From assembly GCA_937770485.1 (NCBI GenBank), contig CALJHX010000012.1:1-64000 (forward strand): DNA of 64,000 nucleotides, in the 5' to 3' direction. This stretch comes from an uncultured Verrucomicrobiae bacterium (lineage in GTDB: Bacteria; Verrucomicrobiota; Verrucomicrobiia; Limisphaerales; UBA1096). A program made the translations under genes and the position numbers. Each line of letters begins with the position of its first letter. Positions within the stretch are counted from its first letter, which is position 1. Below, piece by piece: positions 54,109 through 61,816 of the stretch. The notes under the pieces were generated by a model. That model did no database searches. It was not told where the DNA came from and saw only the letters and a program-made list of their open reading frames with translations.

Positions 54109-54923
54109 TCAGTGGGGGCTTTGGGGGGCGGACCACCAGCAGGCCGACTCGTCGCACGGGATGAGATTGGGATCGAGCGTCTCGGCCCGGCCGTCGCCGA
54201 ACACGTAGTTGGATCTGCCGGCGTGCCGCATCGCACCGGGATCGTTTTGGATGAAGCGGTTGTAGCCGGCGGAGTTGGCATTGCCCAGTTCCTTCCAGAT
54301 CCACCACGCGTCGTTGGGCCAGCCACCGAGTTGCTGTTGCCGTCGCCGAGCAGGATCAACTCGGAGGCCGACTCGACCATACCCCATTTGCAGAGGTTAT
54401 TCTCGTAGCCAATGGGCCGGCCAAAGGGCGGCTGGGCGCCTCCCCTGACCCAGTGGACGTTCACCGCGCCGATGCCGCTGGCAATACCAATCTCGCCGAT
54501 TCGAAACTGACCGACGACGGCCGGGTTGCCCTGGTGATACAGGTCGCCCTTTTTGCCTTTTGCATTCTCGGTTGGACAGTCGTAACTCGATTTACTGCCT
54601 CCGAGGTACATCTTTTTGTCCGAGTCCCATCGCGCGCCGAGGTAGGTGAAAAGGTAGGGACGCCAACTCGACTCGACGCCGGAGGCGAGTCGTGCCTGGA
54701 TCGGGTTGAGCCAGTCCTCGTTGTCGCCCGAGTAAAGCTGCACGGCTAGGCCGAGCTGCTTGTGGTTGTTGAGGCAGCTAATCTTGTGGGCCATGCCCTT
54801 GGCCTTGGCCAGGGCGGGGAGGAGCAACGAGGCGAGAATCGCAATAATGGCGATAACCACCAGCAGTTCGATGAGGGTGAATCCCCGGCGTTGCCAATGC
54901 CCGGATGGTTGAGTTGTTCTCAT
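54109..54923 (-). pseudogene. Prepilin-like secreted protein, frameshifted
   Basis: The N-terminus [20 protein letters not shown] with [20 protein letters not shown] is the prepilin-like type. After [10 protein letters not shown] (about 54345) the expected C-terminus lies in another frame: [37 protein letters not shown] and CDESACWW, ending at 54109. The VFGDGRAE segment is the family's H-X9-DG-like end. The original frame runs on as low-complexity sequence through the next gene. One base lost, or an assembly error. First gene of the minus-strand operon that reaches 48945. Confidence 0.7.
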
Positions 54924-54948
54924 GGTACGTTAGGCCAAGCGGCTTGTG

Positions 54949-57900
54949 CTAGTCGCGGATCAGACGATAGTACGATTCCGACTGGTCAGCAACCTCCTTG
55001 GCGGACGATTCTCCCCCGGTATCTGGCAGGTCCGTCCAGTTCGGGTTGGCCAAATTGGAGGCTTTTTGCAGGCGGACACCTGCCGCTCCCTGCCAACTGA
55101 TTGTGACGACACCGCCGTCCACAGCAATGCCGTCGATCGCCGGGACGGTGGTGGGCGCTTCCTCAATGCTATACAGGCCAAAGTTGTCAACAGCCCAGTA
55201 CCAGCTCCAAGTGCCGTTCATGGCAAATCGGATGCGCACCTTGGCCTGATTGTCGGCTTCGGGCAGGCGGTGCAGTTCGTAGCGCTTGGACTCTGTCTGG
55301 CTGTCGTCGACTCGCCCACTGATGTGTGGCGCAAGCGACTCGTCGATGGCCGCTCCGATGAATGCCCCGTAGCTGCCGCCGATTGGCTCGTCGAGTGGTT
55401 CCATGTCCCACCAGTCGTCCTCATCCTGGTAAAGGAGGTTGTCGACCAGGGCGACATCATCCTGCGCATTTTCAAAGGTTGCGACCGCATCCACTGTGCC
55501 GTCTTCACCGGCGACGACGTCGTCCTGGTCGAGCATGTAGATGACCGGCAGCCAGGTCTCGCCGCCGTCGATCGAGTACTCGACGTTGGCGGAGTTGTCC
55601 TGATTTTGGGCGTAGTGGCTGTAAAAGCCGAGATGCACATTGACGTGTTGGCCAAGGTCGAAATCTTTCGTCTCGAGCACGGTCATGAAATGGGCATTGC
55701 GCAGGGCGGAGTCGGCGATCAGGAAATTGCCTTCGGGGAACTGGGCTTTGCCATTGACGAATACCGGGGAACTGGGCGTCTCTGATTTTTCAGTCCAGTA
55801 GGGGCTACTCTTCCAGCGGTCCAGTGATACGTTGGCCCAGCCGGCATAGGTGATGGATGTCCAGTCATCCGGATCCTCATCCAAGATGATAACGTCTGCC
55901 TCGTTGACGTAGCTCTTCACGGCCCAGCCCTCCGGCAGGGCGAATTCATCAAGGCCATCAAATGACTCGAAAGCAATCGGCTCCGGCAGACTGTGGCTGG
56001 CGAAGTTGCCCACGGTGAAACTTCCCTCGTAGGTCCCCTCCCGTTTGTCAGCGGAGTCCTCCGTGAAAGTGAGCTTGAAGCTGTTTTGCGAGAGCGGCTC
56101 CAAAAGCTCGGTCACCTGGTAGGTGACCTGATGGCCATCCTCCGCGCCGATCTTGATTTCGGAGACTGTGATGCCCTCGGCTGCGGCTCCGTTGAACTCC
56201 AGCTTGACCGAACCCGGATCCAGCTTGGCCTCCCCGTTTTTGATGGCGAACGTCATCAGCGGCATTAGGTTGGCTCCCTGGCTTCCGGCGGCCGGGCTGG
56301 CCTCGACCACCTCCGGCATTGAGCTGGGCGCGATGCTGTAGAGGCCGAAATTATCGATGCCCCAGTACCAGCTATAGGTGCCGCTCTTGGCCAAGCGGAA
56401 GCGAACCGTTTTTTTGCCGTCCGCCTCGGGCAGCCGGAACAGCTCGTACCGCTTCGATTCGGTATGGTTGTCGTTGATCCGGCCGCTGATGTAGGGGGCC
56501 AGTTCCTCGGAAATCTCCGCGCCGATGTACGCGCCATAATAGCCGCCGACCTCTTCGAACGTGTCCGGGTGATAGCCAATGGCAATGTCGCCGTGCTCGT
56601 TCTCCAGCGTGGCAATCGTATCCACGTTTCCGTCGTCATCCTTGACGATGTCGTCGCGGTCGATCATGTAAACCACCGGCAGCCAGGTTTCTCCCTCGTC
56701 GATGGAGTACTCGACGGATCCGGAGCTGTCCTGATTCTGCGCGTAATGGCTGTAGTATCCGAGGTGCACGTCCTTGTGTTGGCTCAGGTCGTAATCGTTC
56801 GTGTAAAGGAACGTGAGAAATTGTCCGTCGCGCGAGGCGGAGTCCGCGACGAGCGCCTTGTCCTCGAGCGCCTGCCGTGATCCGTTCACGAAAACAGGCG
56901 GGGCAGGCTGAACCGCTTTCTGCGCTGAGCTGCCGCTCTTGCTCCAGCGGTTCATTGCGACATTCACCCAGCCCTCGTAATAGGCCGAGGTGAAGTCATC
57001 CGGCTCGAGTTCCGTGTTCAGTTCCTGCGACAGGTTGACGACTTCCCAGCCTTCCGGAAGCTCGAACTCCTCGACCCCGTCAAAGTTCTCGAAGTAAATC
57101 GGCTCGGGCATCTCGAGTTGCAAATAGTTGGTAACGTCAAACTCAACCTCAACCGTCCCGGCGGTGACCGGGTCCCCATCGTCAGAAAATTCCAGGTTGA
57201 ACTTATGGCTGGAACCGGACTCAAACAGCCCTTCCCCAACAAAGGTAACCGTATTTAACCCGTCATTGCCGGCGGTGATTTCTGACTTAACGGCTTTGCC
57301 GTCCAGAGTCAGCTTTAAACTTTCAGGGTTCAGTGCTGTGCCACCATTGCGGATGACCGCTGTGAAGGCGACCTCGGGATCGGCGTACTTGGCGTCAGCC
57401 TCTGGGAGGGTGGAAATCACCTTTGGCGTGTCCGGGGCAGCCTGCATCACCTTAAATTTTTTCTCAGCGAGGATGGTGTAGCCGTCGTTCTCAAAGAAGA
57501 GGGCCTTGTAGGCTCCCTCATCAGTCATACCATTGGCAAATGTAAGTGTTCCGGATTCAATTCCTTCACTACTAGTCGTGGTTCCGTCGACATAAAACCA
57601 CACCAGACTGCCGACATCACCGGGTACCATGTCCTCCCTGTAAAGCCCCACCCAGTCCTTCGGATTGCCGGGGCCGACAAAGAAATCCAGCGTGATCGCC
57701 TCTCCCGGCGTATAGGAGGACTTGTCTGTTTTAACGCCGGGGCCGACATCGCCGACGGCGAAGGTCGATTTGGCCAACAGCGTGTAGCCGTCGTCCTCAA
57801 AGAACCGCGCCTCGTAATACCCCTCGTCGGTCATCCCATCGGGGAAGGTCAATTCACCCTCGGTGAGACCGTCGCCGCTGGACTTGGTGCCGTTGACGTA

Positions 57901-58122
57901 GAACCACGCGAGAGAGTCGACCTCGCCCGCGACCATGTCCTGCTTGTACAGGCCCACCCAGTCCTTGGGGTTGCCCGGGCCTTCGCTGAACGTGACGATG
58001 ATCTCTTCGCCAGAGTCGTAGTTGCCGTAATCGGGGCTGACTTCCTGCCCAGGCGCAGCCGGGGCCTGTATCGCCAAGATGCCGGCCACGAGGAGCCATT
58101 TGATTTTTAATAGTTTGTTCAT
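54949..58122 (-). CDS. Large secreted multidomain protein with WVGLY and jelly-roll-like domains
   Basis: 1057 residues. A signal peptide (LLVAGILAIQAPAAPGQ) is followed by two ~100-residue domains with GPGNPKDWVGLYKQDM and GPGNPKDWVGLYREDM (about 28-225), the same type as in the giant repeat protein. An Ig-like domain comes next. Then two units of about 300 residues each contain a jelly-roll-like domain (YFENFDGVEEFELPEGWEVV to WYWGIDNFGLYSI) separated by another Ig-like domain. The C-terminus is the phylum-typical VRLQKASNLANPNWTDLPDT. Probably a surface or matrix protein. Divergent from the LuxR-type gene. Confidence 0.85.
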   Translation of the reverse strand: MNKLLKIKWLLVAGILAIQAPAAPGQEVSPDYGNYDSGEEIIVTFSEGPGNPKDWVGLYKQDMVAGEVDSLAWFYVNGTKSSGDGLTEGELTFPDGMTDEGYYEARFFEDDGYTLLAKSTFAVGDVGPGVKTDKSSYTPGEAITLDFFVGPGNPKDWVGLYREDMVPGDVGSLVWFYVDGTTTSSEGIESGTLTFANGMTDEGAYKALFFENDGYTILAEKKFKVMQAAPDTPKVISTLPEADAKYADPEVAFTAVIRNGGTALNPESLKLTLDGKAVKSEITAGNDGLNTVTFVGEGLFESGSSHKFNLEFSDDGDPVTAGTVEVEFDVTNYLQLEMPEPIYFENFDGVEEFELPEGWEVVNLSQELNTELEPDDFTSAYYEGWVNVAMNRWSKSGSSAQKAVQPAPPVFVNGSRQALEDKALVADSASRDGQFLTFLYTNDYDLSQHKDVHLGYYSHYAQNQDSSGSVEYSIDEGETWLPVVYMIDRDDIVKDDDGNVDTIATLENEHGDIAIGYHPDTFEEVGGYYGAYIGAEISEELAPYISGRINDNHTESKRYELFRLPEADGKKTVRFRLAKSGTYSWYWGIDNFGLYSIAPSSMPEVVEASPAAGSQGANLMPLMTFAIKNGEAKLDPGSVKLEFNGAAAEGITVSEIKIGAEDGHQVTYQVTELLEPLSQNSFKLTFTEDSADKREGTYEGSFTVGNFASHSLPEPIAFESFDGLDEFALPEGWAVKSYVNEADVIILDEDPDDWTSITYAGWANVSLDRWKSSPYWTEKSETPSSPVFVNGKAQFPEGNFLIADSALRNAHFMTVLETKDFDLGQHVNVHLGFYSHYAQNQDNSANVEYSIDGGETWLPVIYMLDQDDVVAGEDGTVDAVATFENAQDDVALVDNLLYQDEDDWWDMEPLDEPIGGSYGAFIGAAIDESLAPHISGRVDDSQTESKRYELHRLPEADNQAKVRIRFAMNGTWSWYWAVDNFGLYSIEEAPTTVPAIDGIAVDGGVVTISWQGAAGVRLQKASNLANPNWTDLPDTGGESSAKEVADQSESYYRLIRD

Positions 58123-58256
58123 TGGTAGGGGGTTCGGTTTTGAGTGAACTCGATTTTTGTCGCGCTGGTAGAGTATTCTCAGGAACCGGCATCAAAGCAG
58201 AAATGGCCTTTTTTGGCTGCAAAAAAACGCCCGCCGATGGGTATCGCGGATAAAGA

Positions 58257-58353
58257 ATGTCCAAGCGTGTCCAAGCCGCCGCCGCTTGGGTAATTGAAGT
58301 TGAGACTTGCGAAGCGGAGGAGGCTGATATAGGTATGTCCAAGCATGTCCAAG
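58257..58353. promoter_or_regulatory. Pair of 20-bp direct repeats in the divergent promoter region
   Basis: ATGTCCAAGCGTGTCCAAGC at 58257-58276 recurs as ATGTCCAAGCATGTCCAAGC at 58334-58353, 77 bases apart (about seven helical turns). Each is itself a doublet of TGTCCAAGC. The second overlaps the start of the LuxR-type gene. They could be operator sites for that regulator. Confidence 0.5.
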
Positions 58354-59664
58354 CAAGCGGCAGCAGATTGGATCGGAACGGGCGAGGCAGCAGCGGATCA
58401 GCGGCTGGAGCCGGCCTATTGGCGCACCCGCGTTTTCCGCAACAGCTACGTCCGCGCCGGCAAACTGCACCGGGTGCGCGGCTGGTCGGCCAAGATCCAG
58501 CATCAGGGCGTGCGCCGGACGATCTCGCTCGGTGCTGTGGATCAGGATGTCGCGGCGGCGAAGGCGGCCGACCTGTTTGCCCAGCTTCAGCAAACCGGCT
58601 GGCCGGCGCTTGGCGCACATGAAGGGAGCATTCAGCCAAGCGTCACGTTCCGGCCGGGGAGCAGCGACCCGAGCGAGTCGATCGATTACTGGCGGCTGCG
58701 CCTAGTGGAGCGCAAGTACCGGGCAACGCCCGACGCCAAGCCGGAGTTTTCCTGCCGCATCGAGCACGACGGCGCGGGCTGCTACTTCCCGCTGGGCACC
58801 CTCAACGAGGCGCATGCCGCGGAGGAGTCGCTTGCCATCTTCAATTGCGTCACTGGCGAAGGTTGGGAGGCTGCTGCTGCGCGGCATCGGCGTGAACTAA
58901 CGCTGGCTTTGTTTTGGTCCGGCAGCCCGTTTTGCTGCACGTACACGACAATTCACACCCACCCCGGCAGGGCCAGACGCCTAGCCAAGCGCGGCGCGGC
59001 GGCGGCTGTTTCGGTGAACGTTTTCGTGGTGGAACCGGACGGGACGGTGGCGGTGAGCCTGCGTGAGCTGACAAACCAAGCGCCAGGTTTTGTTTGTCGG
59101 CGGTCGGTTCCGGACATCGCTTCGCTGCGCGAGCTTGGCCAAGCGGACGAGCCGGGGCTGCTGCTGGTCAACCGGGGGTTGCCGGGGTTTTCCGGCGAGG
59201 AACTGGACGCCTGTTTCAAGCAGCGGTTCCCGGGCTGTCCGGTGGTGGCGTTCTCGACGTTCGAGGACAGTGAGCAGTTGTTCAACTCCACTGCTGGAAG
59301 TCATTACGGGTATTATCTGCACCGCACACCGCCGGGCCAGGTGCTACATTTGCTCGAGGAGAAAATCCCCTCCGCCAACCGTGTGCTGCGACTGGATACC
59401 GTATCGCTGTCGCGTTGGGTGCGGCATTATTTCAAGAAGCAGGTCGATTTTTTGGCGGGCGGTCCGGGGGAGGATACACTCCCGCATCTGACTCCCCGCG
59501 AGCATCAGGTCATGAACCACCTCTGCCGGGGCGCGCTGGACAAGGAAATCGCCGAATGGCTTCATATCAGCGCCTGGACGGTACACAATCATCTCAAGAA
59601 CATTTACGAAAAACTGAGCGTCCAAAACCGCACCGAAGCCGTCATGGAGTATCTGCAAAAATAA
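58345..59664 (+). CDS. LuxR-type regulator with pseudo-receiver and integrase-like N-terminal domains
   Basis: 439 residues. Two related ~65-residue N-terminal units (YWRTRVFRNSYVRAGKLHRV with WSAKIQHQGVRRTISLG; YWRLRLVERKYRAT with FSCRIEHDGAGCYFPLG) resemble the arm/AP2-like N-terminal region of verrucomicrobial tyrosine integrases. A receiver-like domain follows at about 235-350, but the phosphate-accepting Asp is Asn (LLLVNRGLPGFSGEEL). The C-terminal LuxR/GerE helix-turn-helix is clear: LTPREHQVMNHLCRGALDKE, ISAWTVHNHLKNIYEKL. An upstream in-frame start is not available; ATG 58345 is used. Likely a DNA-binding regulator not controlled by phosphorylation. Confidence 0.75.
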   Translation: MSKQAAADWIGTGEAAADQRLEPAYWRTRVFRNSYVRAGKLHRVRGWSAKIQHQGVRRTISLGAVDQDVAAAKAADLFAQLQQTGWPALGAHEGSIQPSVTFRPGSSDPSESIDYWRLRLVERKYRATPDAKPEFSCRIEHDGAGCYFPLGTLNEAHAAEESLAIFNCVTGEGWEAAAARHRRELTLALFWSGSPFCCTYTTIHTHPGRARRLAKRGAAAAVSVNVFVVEPDGTVAVSLRELTNQAPGFVCRRSVPDIASLRELGQADEPGLLLVNRGLPGFSGEELDACFKQRFPGCPVVAFSTFEDSEQLFNSTAGSHYGYYLHRTPPGQVLHLLEEKIPSANRVLRLDTVSLSRWVRHYFKKQVDFLAGGPGEDTLPHLTPREHQVMNHLCRGALDKEIAEWLHISAWTVHNHLKNIYEKLSVQNRTEAVMEYLQK

Positions 59665-59701
59665 CGCCATGACTCTTGCTGGCCAAAATTGGTTATACTG
59701 T

Positions 59702-59752
59702 CGCGCAGGCAAAACGGACACCCTTGCTTTGTTCGCTTGCGCGGGCATTTTT
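59702..59752 (+). terminator. Candidate terminator or leader hairpin ahead of the Rieske gene
   Basis: CGCGCAGGC (59702-59710) pairs with GCTTGCGCG (59735-59743), 9 bp with one G-U, across a 24-base loop, followed after four bases by TTTTT. It lies between the LuxR-type gene and the Rieske gene, only 5 bases before the latter's ATG. The long loop makes it weak. It may instead act in the leader of the Rieske operon. Confidence 0.35.
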
Positions 59753-59757
59753 GGTCG

Positions 59758-61023
59758 ATGAGCCCCATGACGTTCGAATCCCAGTCGCCTGACCCGATCA
59801 CTGCTGCTGCCAGAGCGTGCCCGGATTGGCGGAGCTTGCCGGGCAAGTTTTTCTCATCTGACGATATTTTTCACGGAGACCTTGATCGGGTGTGGCGCCG
59901 GGGCTGGCTGTTCGTGGGTCACGATTGTGAGATCCCGAAACCGGGAGACTACGTTACCTTTAGCATCGGCACCGACCCGCTGCTCGTGATCCGCGGCGAC
60001 GACGGCGAGGTGCGGGCCTTTCACAACGTCTGCCGCCATCGCGGCACGCTGCTCTGCCACAAGCCAAGCGGCACGGCGCGGCAACTGGTCTGCCCGTACC
60101 ACCGGTGGGTCTACGGCAAGGACGGTAGGCTGTTATCGTGCCGCGGCATGCAGGACGGGCTGGACACCGGGGCGCTTGGCTTGTCGCCCGTGGCCACCGA
60201 GAATCTGTGCGGCTTTATTTTTGTGAACCTGGCCAAGCGGCCGGATGACTTCAGCCCGGCGCGGAAATTGATCGAACCGATGCTTCGGCCGCAAGGTTGC
60301 GACCGCGCCAAGGTGGCCAAGGCGGTCAACTACACCGTTAACGCCAACTGGAAACTTGTCTGGGAAAACAACCGCGAGTGCTACCACTGCAACATCAGCC
60401 ACCCGCAATATATCAAGGCCAACTACGACCATTACAACACCGACGACACTTCGCCGGAGTTGATGGCCAAAATCGCCGACAAGTCCGAACGCAGCGAGAA
60501 GGCGTGGGGCCGGCAGGGCTTGGCCATCACCCACCGCAGCAGCGGCATGGCGCCGTTCCCGGACGCCAAGAATGGCGGCTGGTTCACCATCAACCGCACG
60601 CCGTTGGCCGACGGCTACGTCAGCGAGACGATGGATGGCCAGCAAGTAGCGCCGTTGATGGGCGACTACACCGACAACTCCGTTGGCACGCTCCGACTTC
60701 GCACCGTGCCCAACATGTGGTGCCACGCCAGTTGTGACCACGTCGTGAGCACGCGACTGCTGCCGATCGACAAGTCCACAACCGAGGTGCGGGTCATTTG
60801 GCTCGTCGATGAAAAAGCGGAGGAGGGCAAGAATTACGATCTCGAAAAAGTTATGCCCTTTTGGCAACTCACCTCCGAGCAGGATTGGGCGCTGTGCGAG
60901 GCCGCGCAGTTGGGCGTGCAATCCAGCGGCTACCAGCCCGGGCCGTATTCCACCCACAAGGAATACAACGTCGAGCGCTTCGTCCGCTGGTATTTGAATC
61001 AACTGAAAAAGGGAGCGGAATAA
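59758..61023 (+). CDS. Rieske non-heme iron oxygenase, large subunit (glycine-betaine monooxygenase-like)
   Basis: 421 residues. The Rieske [2Fe-2S] ligands are CRHRG (C-x-H) and CPYHRW (C-x2-H), about residues 90-115. The catalytic domain has NANWKLVWENNRECYHCNIS with the two His and a downstream Asp that bind mononuclear iron. FSIGTDPLLVIRGDDGEVRA is the usual entry strand. It most resembles alpha subunits acting on quaternary amines (GbcA-like). The genes downstream (ETF and a DMGDH-like flavoprotein) support betaine or a related methylamine as substrate. No reductase component is adjacent. Start ATG 59758 or 59767. Confidence 0.85.
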   Translation: MSPMTFESQSPDPITAAARACPDWRSLPGKFFSSDDIFHGDLDRVWRRGWLFVGHDCEIPKPGDYVTFSIGTDPLLVIRGDDGEVRAFHNVCRHRGTLLCHKPSGTARQLVCPYHRWVYGKDGRLLSCRGMQDGLDTGALGLSPVATENLCGFIFVNLAKRPDDFSPARKLIEPMLRPQGCDRAKVAKAVNYTVNANWKLVWENNRECYHCNISHPQYIKANYDHYNTDDTSPELMAKIADKSERSEKAWGRQGLAITHRSSGMAPFPDAKNGGWFTINRTPLADGYVSETMDGQQVAPLMGDYTDNSVGTLRLRTVPNMWCHASCDHVVSTRLLPIDKSTTEVRVIWLVDEKAEEGKNYDLEKVMPFWQLTSEQDWALCEAAQLGVQSSGYQPGPYSTHKEYNVERFVRWYLNQLKKGAE

Positions 61024-61029
61024 TTTTTG

Positions 61030-61803
61030 ATGAACATCTTTGCATGTATCAAGCAGGTGCCGGACACCACGACGCGGATCAAGCTGCGCGGTGACGGCAA
61101 TGGAATCGACGAGGCGGACATCCAGTGGATCATCTCGCCGCACGACGAGTTGGCCATCGAGGAGGCGCTGCGGCTGCGCGAGCAGCGGCCGGACTCGACC
61201 GTCACCGTGCTCTCCGCCGGGCCCGAGCGCGTGACCGACTCGCTGCGAATGGCGCTCGCCATGGGCGCCGACTCGGCCGTGCGACTCGACCTTCCCGGCG
61301 ACGCCGACTCGGGCATGAGCGCCCGTGCTCTCGCCGCCGCCATAGGCAAACTTGGCGAAGCGGACATCGTGTTCACCGGCAAGGAGGCGATCGACGACGG
61401 CGCGGCCGCGGTGGGCCAAGCGCTCGCTGTGTCCCTCGGCATGCCGTGCGTCACCGTGGTCAACGGCATCGACTACGGCGACGGTGCGATCACCTGTCGC
61501 CGCGATGTCGGCGGCGGCAACGTCGAGATCATCGAGACGTCGCTCCCGGCGGTCGTCGCCGCGCAGGTCGGCCTCAACGAGCCGCGCTATGCCACCGCCC
61601 TCAACATCATCCGGGCAAAGAAAAAACCGATCGACACATTGTCTGCCGACGAACTTGGCGTCACCGAAGCCAACCGCAAAACGCGGCTAAAAAACTTCGA
61701 GCTGCCTCCGCCCAAACAGCCGTGCCAAATCATCGAAGGCACTCCCGCCGATCAAGCGAAGGAATTGATCCGCGTGCTCGCCGAAGGCATCCAAGCCATT
61801 TAA
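61030..61803 (+). CDS. etfB: Electron transfer flavoprotein beta subunit
   Basis: 257 residues, standard length. N-terminal MNIFACIKQVPDTTTRIKLR, ISPHDELAIEEALRLREQ, and the AMP-binding/ETF-beta signature region VFTGKEAIDDGAAAVGQALA and GLNEPRYATALNIIRAKKKP are clear. It accepts electrons from dehydrogenases and pairs with EtfA. It follows the Rieske gene by 6 bases and precedes etfA by 13, so one operon. Confidence 0.94.
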   Translation: MNIFACIKQVPDTTTRIKLRGDGNGIDEADIQWIISPHDELAIEEALRLREQRPDSTVTVLSAGPERVTDSLRMALAMGADSAVRLDLPGDADSGMSARALAAAIGKLGEADIVFTGKEAIDDGAAAVGQALAVSLGMPCVTVVNGIDYGDGAITCRRDVGGGNVEIIETSLPAVVAAQVGLNEPRYATALNIIRAKKKPIDTLSADELGVTEANRKTRLKNFELPPPKQPCQIIEGTPADQAKELIRVLAEGIQAI

Positions 61804-61816
61804 CCAAAAAACTGAC

